From Adhaeribacter aerolatus (lineage in GTDB: Bacteria > Bacteroidota > Bacteroidia > Cytophagales > Hymenobacteraceae), in contig NZ_BJYS01000025.1 of NCBI RefSeq assembly GCF_007991635.1, forward strand, positions 1 to 64,000: a stretch of 64,000 bases of DNA. The letters run 5' to 3'. A program made the translations under genes and the position numbers. Below the pieces are notes generated by a model. The model saw nothing but the letters and a program-made list of their open reading frames with translations. It ran no database searches and was not told where the DNA came from. This document shows, one piece after another, positions 51,317 through 61,743 of the stretch (positions are counted from its first letter, which is position 1; every line of letters starts with the position of its first letter).

Positions 51317-53851
51317 TCAATCCCAAAACCTGCCGCGGCTTTTACCTTTTTCCCGCTTCTCATTGTGCTTATCTCTTTTCCATTCCTTCTCCTGCGCTTT
51401 CCGCTCTTTCTTTTTAGGTTTAAATACATTAAAAAGCTTGTCCAGAAAAGAAGCCTGTTTAATAACTGGTTCCGGGTGTTCAGCCAGAAAAGAAGGGCAG
51501 TCCAGTTGTTGCTGCAGGTCGGGTGGTAATTGCGGAAACTGGCTTTGGCGCCAGTCGCTGAATTCCCGGTCGCGCACCAGGCGGGCCATAAACTCACCCC
51601 AAATGGGTAAAGCGGTATTAGAACCCTGGCCCAGGCTTAAGGTCCGGAAGCGGACCGCTGGATTCTCGGCACCGACCCATACGCCGGTAACCAGTTGCGG
51701 TGTAATGCCAATAAACCAGCCATCGGCGTGGTCTTGGGAGGTGCCGGTTTTTCCCGCAATGTCCAGGGTTAAATTAAATTCGGAACGCAGGCGGTTGGCC
51801 GAGCCTTCTTCTACTACCCCTTTTAGCAGTTCCAGCATAATGGCGGCATGTTCGGGAGCCAGTGCTTTGGCTACACCCGTGCCGGGCCGGTGCTGCCGCA
51901 GCACGCTGCCGTTACGGTCGGTTATTTTAGCAATATAAACTGGTTTTACCCGGTAGCCTTTGTTCGCAAGGGTTGTATAAGCTGTTACCAGTTCCAGCAA
52001 CGATAGGTCGGCGGTGCCCAGGGCCAGCGAGGGTACTTTGGGTAAAGCACTTTGGATGCCTAAGCGCCGGGCTAGCGCTATAGTAGGTTCCAGGCCGGTT
52101 TCCGTTAATATCTGCGCCGAAATGGTGTTAACCGAGTGCGCCAGCGCGCCCCGCATCGAATATTCGCCGCCGTATTTATTATCGGCATTGTGGGGTGTCC
52201 AGGTATCGTTATTATTAGCGGTATAGGTCTGGAGCTGATTCGGGAAATACGTGCAGGGTGTCAGGCCGCGTTCCAGGGCGGCGGTGTATACTATGGGCTT
52301 AAAGGTAGAACCAGCCTGCCGGCGGGAGCGCACATGATCGTATTTAAACGTATGGTGGTCGATGCCGCCCACCCAGGCTCGGACGTAACCGGTGCCGGGT
52401 TCTACCGCCAGCAACCCGGTATTTAGAAACCGTTCGTAGTAGCGCAATGAATCGTTGGGTGTCATGGTCCGTTTTAAAGAACCACGCCAGCTAAATAAAT
52501 TCATTTCTTTGGGTTGCCGGAATCTTTCCTGAATGGCCGCTTCGGTCAAGCCTGCCGCTTTCAGTTTCTGGTAATGTTTAGAGCGCCGCATGGCCGCTCG
52601 AATTACTTCGGGATTATTTCCCCACGGGGCCCGGTTTTTCCAATGCGCATCAAACTGACTTTGCAGGCGGGCCATTCGTTTGCGCATTGACCGTTCGGCG
52701 TGGGTTTGCATGCCGGCGTGCAGCGTGGTGTAAATTTTCAGGCCGTCGGTGTATAAATTGTAAGGCTTGCCATCTTCTTTTAATTGGGTCGCACACCATT
52801 TTACCAGCTCCAGTCGTAACTGTTCCCGAAAATAAGGGGCTAGTCCGTCGTTGTGGGTTTCGTAGCGGTATTGCAGTTTCAGAGGCAGGTTCTTTAGCGA
52901 ATCGGCTTCTGTTGGAGAAAGGTAGCCGTATTTAGCCATCTGGTTCAGTACCACATTCCGGCGCTGTCGCGATCTTTCCAGGTTCAGCCGTGGGTTATAA
53001 GAGGTAGTGGCTTTCAGCATACCAATTAAAACGGCGGCTTCTTCGGTTTTAACGGAATCGGCAGAGGTGTTAAAAAAGCGCCTGGCTGCCCGTTCAATAC
53101 CAAATAAATCTCCGCCCATGGGCACGGTATTTAAATAAAGCTCCAGAATTTCGGTTTTGGAATAAATACCTTCGAGCCGGCGGGCAATTATCATTTCGCG
53201 CAGCTTGTTAATGGGCGTACTCAAAATTAAATATTGCCGGCGGGGGTATAAATTTTTAGCTAATTGCTGACTAATGGTACTGCCGCCACCCGATTTTTCT
53301 TCCTGCAGTAACATGGTTTTAAATAATACCCGCAGCAAACTTCTAAAATCTACGCCGCTGTGGTTGTAAAAACGGGCATCTTCGGTGGCAATTAAAGCTT
53401 TTACCGCCGCCGGCGAAATATTATCAAAACTAACGTTGGTGCGGTCCTGGATATAGTAGCGGCCCAGTAAAACATTATCCGACGAATAAACTTCCGAAGC
53501 GGTGTGGTTCTGGCGGGCTTTAAGAATGGCCCGCGAAGGCACGGGCCCCAGCAAGCCTACGTAAATAACCAGGTACAAGCCAACCCAGAATAGCAGAACC
53601 AGCAAAATTAAACGGTATATGCCTTTAAAAACAGGCTTAAAATGCACCGGCTGCAGCCGGCGCCAGCTAAAATTCTGAAACTGATGCTTTTTCTGCTGCC
53701 AGTAAAAGGCCTTGAGTTTGGATTGGTGGCGGGCACTAAAAGCAATAATTCCCTGGCGAAGATAGGTTAGAGCCGGCCGGAGCAAATACCGATTGCTAAA
53801 CGACCCCAATGCCCGTAAGGTAAGCCAAATACGTGTTATGATTTTATGCAA
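51317..53851 (-). CDS. Class A penicillin-binding protein (PBP1-type)
   Basis: Protein of 844 residues. A single membrane helix lies at about 80-100 after an unusually long basic cytoplasmic tail. The transglycosylase domain (GT51) has catalytic Glu157 in A-T-E-D-A-R-F-Y and G-G-S-T-I-S-Q-Q-L-A-K near 187. The transpeptidase has A-G-S-T-F-K-P (S-x-x-K) near 515, S-V-N near 565 and K-T-G-T-S near 675. It polymerises and cross-links peptidoglycan. The C-terminus is basic and lysine-rich. The start is TTG at 53851, since no ATG precedes the membrane helix. Confidence 0.93.
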   Translation of the reverse strand: MHKIITRIWLTLRALGSFSNRYLLRPALTYLRQGIIAFSARHQSKLKAFYWQQKKHQFQNFSWRRLQPVHFKPVFKGIYRLILLVLLFWVGLYLVIYVGLLGPVPSRAILKARQNHTASEVYSSDNVLLGRYYIQDRTNVSFDNISPAAVKALIATEDARFYNHSGVDFRSLLRVLFKTMLLQEEKSGGGSTISQQLAKNLYPRRQYLILSTPINKLREMIIARRLEGIYSKTEILELYLNTVPMGGDLFGIERAARRFFNTSADSVKTEEAAVLIGMLKATTSYNPRLNLERSRQRRNVVLNQMAKYGYLSPTEADSLKNLPLKLQYRYETHNDGLAPYFREQLRLELVKWCATQLKEDGKPYNLYTDGLKIYTTLHAGMQTHAERSMRKRMARLQSQFDAHWKNRAPWGNNPEVIRAAMRRSKHYQKLKAAGLTEAAIQERFRQPKEMNLFSWRGSLKRTMTPNDSLRYYERFLNTGLLAVEPGTGYVRAWVGGIDHHTFKYDHVRSRRQAGSTFKPIVYTAALERGLTPCTYFPNQLQTYTANNNDTWTPHNADNKYGGEYSMRGALAHSVNTISAQILTETGLEPTIALARRLGIQSALPKVPSLALGTADLSLLELVTAYTTLANKGYRVKPVYIAKITDRNGSVLRQHRPGTGVAKALAPEHAAIMLELLKGVVEEGSANRLRSEFNLTLDIAGKTGTSQDHADGWFIGITPQLVTGVWVGAENPAVRFRTLSLGQGSNTALPIWGEFMARLVRDREFSDWRQSQFPQLPPDLQQQLDCPSFLAEHPEPVIKQASFLDKLFNVFKPKKKERKAQEKEWKRDKHNEKREKGKSRGRFWD

Positions 53852-53892
53852 CAGTTTACTTTAATTATCTTACTCTTACTTTTCTTAAACCA

Positions 53893-53900
53893 CAAAGGTA
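53893..53900 (-). promoter_or_regulatory. -7 element of the PBP gene promoter
   Basis: TACCTTTG on the minus strand fits TAnnTTTG exactly, 42 bases before the TTG start. No clear TTG was found at the -33 position. Confidence 0.5.
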
Positions 53901-54524
53901 CGGGCCTTCGATTCAAAATATTAACTTAGATTTAATAAACGGTTTTTTTGTTCTTTTACTGCATCGCTACTGCTTTTGGTATTTAAAATCAGCTGAAACC
54001 AGCAGGTTAAACCTGTTTTGGCATAGTAAAGTAAAACTGGGCTCCATTAGCCCTATTGGCATTTTTTATGATATTTATTTAAATATTACAACAAATTCTT
54101 GTTTTTTGCTTAGTTTATTGCCAGATTTAACATAATTTAAAGCTGGCTATTAGTAAAATATTTCTAAAGTAGCCAGATTACGAAGCCGACTTTGTTCGTC
54201 GGGAAGTAATCTTTGAATCCTGAGCTTTTCGCCTGCATAATTAACCAACTGCTTACTGTTTCCTATTATTTTTTAGCTAAACCATCGAAATAGCCAATTT
54301 TCTTTTCTCGGCTATTTAAGCTGATGGTTTTGCATGTGATAAATGGCAGCCTTGGCGGCAAAATATTTCTGCCGGCCTTGTAGAAGAATCATCACGTTAC
54401 TGCAAAATATTTATTTGAGCCCGGATTGGTAATCAGGTTTAAATCTGAGACCGGTTTGGCCGGCATCTGCAGTTCTTCCGTTTAGCTTGGCTTTTTTCTT
54501 TTTTACACTCACTTTCCAGCACCC
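53901..54524. other. Intergenic between divergent genes
   Basis: About 620 bases between the PBP gene and the large secreted protease-like gene. No ORF, tRNA or repeat seen. The DNA just before the ATG is pyrimidine-rich. Confidence 0.45.
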
Positions 54525-57500
54525 ATGAAACAGTTCTATTCTCTTTCATTATTTCCGGTCCGCTCTTTGGTAGGGCAGGTAATATTTGCGCGTTATTTAT
54601 TCTGGCTGGTTTTGCTGGTAAGTTATTTTCAGGTGCCCTACCAGGCTTTAGCCCAAAGAACTTTACTTGACGATGTTATCCCAATGGTAGAATGCGTAGA
54701 ATACCAAACCAATGGGAAGTTTAAAGTATGGTTTGGTTACAACAACAATAACAAGGTTGAAACAGCCGGCCAGAATTATTTAGAAATAGTTAATGGAACG
54801 GTAAGTACAGAATACACCGGAATAATACCGGAAAATACGCCTCCCACCTTATTTAAACCAGGCCGGCAAAAGAATGTGTTTTACGTTGAATTTGATATTA
54901 GTAGTAAAGTAATATGGAAAATAACTTTATCTAATGGTAAATTCAAAGACGTAACGGCCAGCAGTCTTTCTCCCTTGTGTAATGCTCCTGGCAATATATT
55001 CTCTCCGGGCAATATAAATCCGCAGGTTTTGAAAACCGGCGATATTATTGGCCCTGAATTAACTTTCTTAAAAGAAGAATACGACCCGACCAATCCGATA
55101 AAGCCTTCAAAAAATATTTTTCAAATACAAGCCGGATACGTTTTAATTGAAGTAACAGCAAAACAAGGGAAATATCAGGAATTATTAAACAAACTTACCG
55201 ATAAAGATGCCGATCCGGTAGCCTATGGCATGGTAGGCATAATTCCGAACGGACTTAATCCTCTTTTAATATCGGGGTACTTACTTATTACCAATCTCGA
55301 AAAACTGAATAACACAACCATATTCGGCACCCTAATTAATAAAGTTCAGCCGGTTTATGCCCCTGTTTTCAATGCCGGTAGCGTAACCAGTGCCGGCGAT
55401 TTAGCCCAGCGTTCGGGGTTGGCCCGCTCGGCCTTTAAGGTAGCAGGAGAAGGTGTTAAGGTGGGTATATTGTCTGATAGTTATAATGCTAAGGGCGGAG
55501 CTGAACAAGATGTAAATACCGGCGACGTGCCGGTTGTAGAAATACTAAAAGATTTGCCGCCTAATACTAATATAGGTACCGACGAAGGAAGAGCCATGGC
55601 CCAAACTTTATTCGATAGTGCCCCCAAGGTAGCACTTGCCTTCCGGACCGGATTTTTAAGTGCCGGAGATCTGGCCCAGGGAATTATACAACTAAAAGAG
55701 GAAGCTAACTGCAATATTATTGTAGATGATATTAATTATATAACAGAGCCTTTTTTTCAGGATGGCGTAGTTGCCCAGGCAGTAGACAGAGTTGTTAGGC
55801 AAGGCGTAACCTACTTTTCGTCGGCGGGTAATTACGGCAGTAAATCTTACGCAACAGCCTTTAATCCGGCTGCTACTGCTAATAGTTTAGGCGTGCCGCA
55901 TAACTATGGCGGCGGCGATGTGCTGCAGAAAATAACCCTTACCCCAGGTGACTATACTTTAGTTTTACAATGGGATGATCCTTTTTATTCGCTGAGCCAA
56001 AGTGCCGGGGCTGCTACCGACTTGGATGTTTATTTGGCCACCGACACCGGAACGCCAATTTTTGGGATGAACCGGTTTAATATTGGCCGGGATCCCGTGG
56101 AGATAATGCCTTTTACCGTTAGCGGCGGCAATGCTACTACCAACATAATGGTGGTAAATGCCGGCGGGCCAGCCCCCAAGTTTAAATATATGGTTTTCCA
56201 GGGCGAATTAGCTATGCTGGAGTACAACAATACAGGTAATGCTACTATTGTCGGCCAGGCCAATGCGGCCGGTGCTATAGCAGTGGGCGCAGTACTTTAC
56301 AAAAATACGCCAGCTTTTGGGGTTAATACGCCAACTCCGGCTTCCTTTTCTTCTGTAGGAGGTACTCCCATTTTGCGCAATAGCAGTGGCAATTCTATAC
56401 CCCAGGTGATAAGGCAAAAACCAGATATAATGGCTCCTAATGGTGGTAATTTAACCACTAACTTACCAATGGGAGGCGAGGATATAGAAAACGACGGTTT
56501 ACCAAACTTTTTCGGCACTTCCGCCGCCGCCCCGCACGCTGCTGGAGTGGCCGCTTTAATATTGAGCGCCAAGCAAAAATTTTATGGCACCGCCGAAACG
56601 CCCGCTACCCTTAGCCCCGCCGAAATAAAAACGCTTTTAACGAGCACGGCAATCGACATGGAAACCTCCGGGTTTGATTATAAAACCGGGTTTGGTTTTA
56701 TCCGGGCCGATGCCGCCATAAGCACTTTTGCAAACCCGGCGGCAGTTCTTACGGCTTTAGAAGGAGTGCCTACTATTCTAAATCCAACGTCTGGTGCGGC
56801 TATTCCTTTTAATATTACCGTTAAGGGAGAATATTTAAAAGGCCCCTTTAAATTAAAGGTAATGCTGAACGATGTTCTTTTAAAAGAGGTAAATATTACA
56901 TCAGGTACCTTATTAGAAGTGGTGGTGCCGATACCTGCTTATTTGAGCGGTAACCCTTATGTGCAAGTCGAAAAGCCGGCTACAGTGCCAAATGGGAACG
57001 ATGGTGGTCTTTCAAACAAGTTATACTTCTTCCCTAAACCGGTTATCACCATTACCGCCAATAATAAAGTGAAATATTATGGTCAGGCTTTCCCCGCGTT
57101 TACGGCCGAAGTAAAAAAACAGGATGGCACTGTTGTTGGGCCCCTTGAACGGGTTGCCCTTGGCTTAACCGATGCTGCTATTACGTTTACGACTAACACC
57201 AATAGTAGTGAAAGCGGTAGAAATGCTGATGTTGGAAAGTACCAGATTATTCCTTCGAAAACCGATTTGCTGCAAACTAATGTTTATGATTATGTTTTTG
57301 TAAACGGATTTTTAGACGTTAACCCTGTGCCTATTACCATTACCCCAAACGATTTAACCGGCGACAAGGCAGTTGTGTTCGGAGATAAAATAGACGGCAT
57401 CACCTTTAATTATACCATAAACGATATAGTAGTAAATGGTAATACAATTCTCCTAAGCAGTAGCGATAAAGATTGGCTGATTAATAAAGCAAAAACTGAT

Positions 57501-59237
57501 CATGAAGCGGCGCTTGCTTATGCCAAAAACCTGCATGCCATTGCAATTGGAGATGGTACGGCTCCTTCATCGGAAATATTAGCTAACCGAAGCTTTATGG
57601 TAGATGGTTCGGTATTCGTGGACGGTTCGGTATTCGTAGACGGTTCCGTTTTCGTGGATGGTTCCGTATTCGTAGACGGTTCGGTGTTTGTGGATGGTTC
57701 TGTATTTGTGGATGGTTCTGTGTTTGTGGATGGTTCGGTTTTCGTGGATGGCTCTGTGTTTGTGGATGGGTCCATTTTTGTGGATGGGTCTGTGTTTGTA
57801 GATACTAGTCCGCAAGTGAATGGCACCGAAATGCTAGTAAACAGCGATGTAATTAATACGGATAATAATGCGAATACCACCATTATATATCACAGCGGCG
57901 ATAAGCTGGTTTCTGAATTATATTCTATTAATCTGGTATCGGGTATAACTGCTAATGCTGAAAATGAATACCATTATATATTTCCGGGAACGCTGTTGTC
58001 TAATAATTTTAAGGTTAAATATGGGCAGGGAAAGCTGAAAATAAACAAAAAGAATATTACTGGAAAAGCCGGTGATTATACTACTACGTATGGCGTTTTA
58101 GTACCTGACCCTGGTGTAACGCCAAACCCGTATACGTATAGCCTTAGTGGAATCGCTTATAACACACCGCCCGCAGCAATATATGCCGGTACCGTAAGGT
58201 ATACCATACCAGGTTATGCTGCCCCGGGCAAAATGGCCGCCGGTAATTATCCTATTATACCCAGTGGCGTAACGCTACTTTCCCCTAATTATAACCTGGT
58301 TAATACAGCAGGTAAGTTAACTGTTGGGGCAGCGCCTATCACGGTTAAAGCTAATGATTTGGCAATTGATTATGGTTCTGCTTTACCGCCGCAATCGGCC
58401 TTTTCCTCTGATTTAGTAGTGCCAGGTACCGGTAGCTTTGTATATGGCGAAGGAATTGCCAATCTGAGTATAACTTATTCCGTGCCGGCTTATACCCCCA
58501 CCTCCAGCCCAGGGCCGTATGCGATTAAGCAAGCCTCCGGAAATACCAATTACACCATAACCTTTATTGATGGGGTTTTATATGTAAATCCTTTTGGCAC
58601 AGGAACCAAAGCCGTTAAACCCATTCTTAACTGTGTAGAAGATTTAGGCGGTACTAATCCGGCTACCCGGTATCGCGCCTGGTTTGGCTACGACAATCCA
58701 AATACTGGCGTTGTGGGTATTCCTTTAGGAGAAAATAATAAACTGGTTTATGAAGGAACTCAGCCTATTGCAGTGGCACAGGGTAGCATGCCTGTCCGTT
58801 TTGAACCCGGTGTTCATAATCGCGTTTTTGCCGTTTATTTTGGTGGTAGTAAATTAAACTACATACTCATTAGCAATAATGGTACCCGCAAAACCCCAGT
58901 AGGTTCAGTCGCCAGTTCAACCTCATCCCGGTGCAAATCAACATCTTTATCGGTTGCTAATACTAATTGGGATAATGACCTACTGGATGCAGTCAGCCAG
59001 GTTACCGTATCTCCAAACCCGGTTACCGACAAGTTAACCGTGAATCTGGGCAGTTACCGGAATGCCGAAGTTAAATTAACCATTTACGATATCCTCGGCC
59101 GGGTTTGTACGCCCGTTCAAACGGTAAATAAGAAACCTAGTGCCGACATTAACATGAGCGCTTTAAAAGCAGGGGTGTATCTGCTGCGCCTGGAAAATAA
59201 TGGTACTTACCGGCAATTACGGATAGTAAAAGAATAA
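54525..59237 (+). CDS. Large secreted subtilase-like protein with MBG modules, hexapeptide repeat and T9SS sorting domain
   Basis: Protein of 1570 residues. Signal peptide near 1-44. Residues about 50-152 form a C-V-E...W-F-G-Y-x-N-x-N module, repeated near 1365-1465. A subtilase-like domain spans about 305-735: Asp318 in G-I-L-S-D-S, A-G-N with Asn436, and Ser666 in G-T-S-A-A-A-P-H. The usual H-G-T is replaced by D-E-G-R-A-M with Glu354. MBG-type beta modules fill 840-1360, interrupted by twelve V-D-G-S-V-F-like repeats (1024-1095). The last 75 residues (V-S-P-N-P-V ... L-R-I-V-K-E) are a type IX secretion sorting domain, so it is likely surface-attached or released. Protease activity is likely but unproven. 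Confidence 0.85.
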   Translation: MKQFYSLSLFPVRSLVGQVIFARYLFWLVLLVSYFQVPYQALAQRTLLDDVIPMVECVEYQTNGKFKVWFGYNNNNKVETAGQNYLEIVNGTVSTEYTGIIPENTPPTLFKPGRQKNVFYVEFDISSKVIWKITLSNGKFKDVTASSLSPLCNAPGNIFSPGNINPQVLKTGDIIGPELTFLKEEYDPTNPIKPSKNIFQIQAGYVLIEVTAKQGKYQELLNKLTDKDADPVAYGMVGIIPNGLNPLLISGYLLITNLEKLNNTTIFGTLINKVQPVYAPVFNAGSVTSAGDLAQRSGLARSAFKVAGEGVKVGILSDSYNAKGGAEQDVNTGDVPVVEILKDLPPNTNIGTDEGRAMAQTLFDSAPKVALAFRTGFLSAGDLAQGIIQLKEEANCNIIVDDINYITEPFFQDGVVAQAVDRVVRQGVTYFSSAGNYGSKSYATAFNPAATANSLGVPHNYGGGDVLQKITLTPGDYTLVLQWDDPFYSLSQSAGAATDLDVYLATDTGTPIFGMNRFNIGRDPVEIMPFTVSGGNATTNIMVVNAGGPAPKFKYMVFQGELAMLEYNNTGNATIVGQANAAGAIAVGAVLYKNTPAFGVNTPTPASFSSVGGTPILRNSSGNSIPQVIRQKPDIMAPNGGNLTTNLPMGGEDIENDGLPNFFGTSAAAPHAAGVAALILSAKQKFYGTAETPATLSPAEIKTLLTSTAIDMETSGFDYKTGFGFIRADAAISTFANPAAVLTALEGVPTILNPTSGAAIPFNITVKGEYLKGPFKLKVMLNDVLLKEVNITSGTLLEVVVPIPAYLSGNPYVQVEKPATVPNGNDGGLSNKLYFFPKPVITITANNKVKYYGQAFPAFTAEVKKQDGTVVGPLERVALGLTDAAITFTTNTNSSESGRNADVGKYQIIPSKTDLLQTNVYDYVFVNGFLDVNPVPITITPNDLTGDKAVVFGDKIDGITFNYTINDIVVNGNTILLSSSDKDWLINKAKTDHEAALAYAKNLHAIAIGDGTAPSSEILANRSFMVDGSVFVDGSVFVDGSVFVDGSVFVDGSVFVDGSVFVDGSVFVDGSVFVDGSVFVDGSIFVDGSVFVDTSPQVNGTEMLVNSDVINTDNNANTTIIYHSGDKLVSELYSINLVSGITANAENEYHYIFPGTLLSNNFKVKYGQGKLKINKKNITGKAGDYTTTYGVLVPDPGVTPNPYTYSLSGIAYNTPPAAIYAGTVRYTIPGYAAPGKMAAGNYPIIPSGVTLLSPNYNLVNTAGKLTVGAAPITVKANDLAIDYGSALPPQSAFSSDLVVPGTGSFVYGEGIANLSITYSVPAYTPTSSPGPYAIKQASGNTNYTITFIDGVLYVNPFGTGTKAVKPILNCVEDLGGTNPATRYRAWFGYDNPNTGVVGIPLGENNKLVYEGTQPIAVAQGSMPVRFEPGVHNRVFAVYFGGSKLNYILISNNGTRKTPVGSVASSTSSRCKSTSLSVANTNWDNDLLDAVSQVTVSPNPVTDKLTVNLGSYRNAEVKLTIYDILGRVCTPVQTVNKKPSADINMSALKAGVYLLRLENNGTYRQLRIVKE
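57594..57809 (+). repeat. Twelve 18-bp units coding V-F-V-D-G-S
   Basis: Twelve consecutive 18-bp units inside the large protease-like gene. Nine read exactly V-F-V-D-G-S, one has I for V, the first reads F-M-V-D-G-S and the last V-F-V-D-T-S. Third codon positions differ freely (GTA, GTG, GTT; GAC, GAT; TCG, TCC, TCT) while the peptide is constant, so the array is old and kept by selection rather than fresh slippage. Confidence 0.9.
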
Positions 59238-59465
59238 AGATTACTTGCCATAATAACCTTTAATAAGTATTACCCAGGCTAAGGTAGTAATTTCGCTGCT
59301 TTAGTCTGTGTGCTTTTTAGCCTAACGAAAGTTTGCCTCCGGAATAATTTGCAAAAATTATAGTAGAATTGCTTTTACCCAAAATATTTTGTAAGTTATG
59401 GATTATCAAACCATTAGGTGTTGACTGGGATTTGGTGCGGGAGGTAGTACAAAAGCTTTAAACGT

Positions 59466-61682
59466 ATGAAAAAACGAATACTCTTCCTCTTTATATTTCT
59501 GATTCATATTAGCGCTCTTGCCCAAAAAACCAAGCTCGATAGCATGGAGGCGCAGTTGACTACGGTAAAAGATACCATAAAAGTTAATTTGCTGCTCGAT
59601 ATAAGCAAAGCTTATGTGGGTAAAGACAAGGCCAAGGTAATCAGCTACGCCTGGCAAGCTAAAAAAATAGCCGATGCGCATAATTTCCCGAAAGGAGCTG
59701 CTTATGCCCTGAAGAATATTGGTATGGCCTATTACCCCGAAGGCAACTATAAAGAAGTGCTGAAATATTGGCAACGGTCTTTGTCTATTTTTACGGTCAT
59801 CGAGGATAAAGTTGGCATGGGCAACCTGGAAGGAAATATAGGCGGCGTATATTTTAACCAGGGGGCAGATGCCAAAGCTATTGAGCATTACCTGAACGCT
59901 TTAAAGTTAGCCGAAGAAGTCGGTGATAAATTTCGGCTGGCTACTATACTCAGCAACATTGGGGCGGTGTATGCCAATAATCTTTCCAATGCCCCCAGCC
60001 GGCAAAAAGCCTTGGATTATTATTATAAAGCACTGGAAATAAGTGAAGACAATGATTATCAAACCCGCATAGGGCGCATCACGGCTAATATTGGTGAAAT
60101 ATTGTTAGCCAACGGAGATGATGAGAAATCATTGGTATATTTAGAAAGGTCAATCAAAGAATCGGAGAAATCTGATAATAAAGAAATAGTGGCTTTTGCC
60201 CTGCACCATATGGGCAATGTGTATACCCGCCGGGGAGAATATGCAAAAGCTTTAGCTTATCAGAATAAATCCTATGCTACGGCGGCGGCCGTTTCTTACA
60301 AACTAGAGATGTTGCAGGCACTTAACGGAGCCGGTAAAATTTATAATTTACAAGGCCGGCCAGACCAGGCGTTACAAGCCTATAATCAGGCTAAAGAAAT
60401 AGCTTTAGAATTAGGGGCTAACAAAGAATTAACAGATGCTTACGAAGGATTAAGCCAGGCCTACGCAGCTGTTCCGGATTATAAGAAGGCATACGACCAT
60501 CGCTTATTGCTGTCGGCTGTTAAAGATTCGATATTTAATACCGAAACAAATAGAAAAATTGTAAACCTGCAGGCCGATTACGAAAACGAAAAAAATCAGG
60601 CCCAGATAAAGTTACTAACCAAAGATAAAGCCTTGCAGCAAATGGCTTTGCAGCGGCAAAAAATTATCCGCAATGCTTTACTGGCCGGGTTGGGATTATT
60701 CCTGATTCTGGCCTTTATGTTATATTTTAATTACCGGAACAAAGTAAAAGCCAACTGGCAGCTAACCCGCAAAAATGTAGAAATAAACCAGCAAAAAGAA
60801 GAACTTGCTTCCCAGCGCGACCGCCAGGAACATATGTATAATAATTTAATCAGCGCCCAGGCCCAACTGATTCAGGCGGAGAAAATGGCTTCGTTAGGCC
60901 AGCTAACAGCCGGCGTAGCCCACGAAATAAACAACCCAATCAATTTTGTTTCGGCCGGTATCGATTCGCTGCGGCATAATTTTGCCGAAATTATGGAGGT
61001 GGTAGAAGGTTACCTGGCTTTAAACCCCGAAGCCGATAATCAGCAGCAACTCCGGAAACTGCATCAGCAAAAAAAACAAGCCGACCTGGAAGAACTTATC
61101 GAAGAATCGGAGCAACTGTTGCGCAGCATTAAAAACGGAGCCACCCGCACCAAAGAAATAGTAAAAAGTCTCAAAAACTTTACCCGCCTCGACGAAAACA
61201 GCCTGAAAAAAGCTGATTTGCACGAAGGGCTGGATTCTACGCTGGTAATCCTGAATAACCAGATAAAGGAAAGAATAAAAATAATCAAGAACTACGGCAA
61301 CCTGAAACCCATTAATTGCTATCCGGGCCAGTTAAACCAGGTATTTATGAATATTTTGAGTAATGCCATTCAGGCGATAAAAGGAGAAGGAACCATTGCT
61401 ATTAAAACCTACACCGACGATGATTATGCTGTTATCCGAATTAAGGATTCGGGCAGCGGCATGACCGAAGAAGTGAAGACCCACATTTTTGAACCCTTTT
61501 TTACAACCAAAGATGTAGGCGAAGGTACCGGATTGGGTTTATCTATTTCGTACGGCATTATCGAAAAGCACAAAGGCAGAATAGAAGTAGACAGTCAAGT
61601 GGGCGTAGGTACCGAATTCATTATCCGGATTCCCCTCATTTTATCGGAGACTTCTAAACCAATGGAAGTAGCAGCGGTTTAG
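59466..61682 (+). CDS. TPR sensor histidine kinase
   Basis: Protein of 738 residues. Signal-like helix at 5-20, then six or more tetratricopeptide repeats at about 40-360 facing the periplasm, a membrane helix near 400-420 and a coiled coil to 475. The kinase core follows: H-box [16 protein letters not shown] with His486, N-box N-I-L-S-N-A-I-Q-A near 630, D-S-G-S-G-M near 660 and G-T-G-L-G-L-S near 685. It should sense a periplasmic or membrane cue and phosphorylate the receiver-cyclase encoded 61 bases downstream. Confidence 0.92.
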   Translation: MKKRILFLFIFLIHISALAQKTKLDSMEAQLTTVKDTIKVNLLLDISKAYVGKDKAKVISYAWQAKKIADAHNFPKGAAYALKNIGMAYYPEGNYKEVLKYWQRSLSIFTVIEDKVGMGNLEGNIGGVYFNQGADAKAIEHYLNALKLAEEVGDKFRLATILSNIGAVYANNLSNAPSRQKALDYYYKALEISEDNDYQTRIGRITANIGEILLANGDDEKSLVYLERSIKESEKSDNKEIVAFALHHMGNVYTRRGEYAKALAYQNKSYATAAAVSYKLEMLQALNGAGKIYNLQGRPDQALQAYNQAKEIALELGANKELTDAYEGLSQAYAAVPDYKKAYDHRLLLSAVKDSIFNTETNRKIVNLQADYENEKNQAQIKLLTKDKALQQMALQRQKIIRNALLAGLGLFLILAFMLYFNYRNKVKANWQLTRKNVEINQQKEELASQRDRQEHMYNNLISAQAQLIQAEKMASLGQLTAGVAHEINNPINFVSAGIDSLRHNFAEIMEVVEGYLALNPEADNQQQLRKLHQQKKQADLEELIEESEQLLRSIKNGATRTKEIVKSLKNFTRLDENSLKKADLHEGLDSTLVILNNQIKERIKIIKNYGNLKPINCYPGQLNQVFMNILSNAIQAIKGEGTIAIKTYTDDDYAVIRIKDSGSGMTEEVKTHIFEPFFTTKDVGEGTGLGLSISYGIIEKHKGRIEVDSQVGVGTEFIIRIPLILSETSKPMEVAAV

Positions 61683-61743
61683 ACCAGAATTGTTAGAGTT
61701 AGCGCAAATTTTAGTTCTGTTACCTGTTAATGTTACGCGTAAA

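Noticed and set aside
57594-57809. CRISPR-like array
   Set aside because: The units are directly adjacent with no spacers and lie within a coding frame.
57518-57883. Open minus-strand frame of 121 codons rich in T-E-P-S-T-N repeats
   Set aside because: It is the mirror of the V-F-V-D-G-S coding repeat; repeats with few stops create such shadows. It lies inside a clear gene.
54525-59237. Repeat array as a phase-variable slippage tract
   Set aside because: Third-position differences between units show the array is not kept identical, so frequent slippage is unlikely; the 18-bp unit also keeps the frame.
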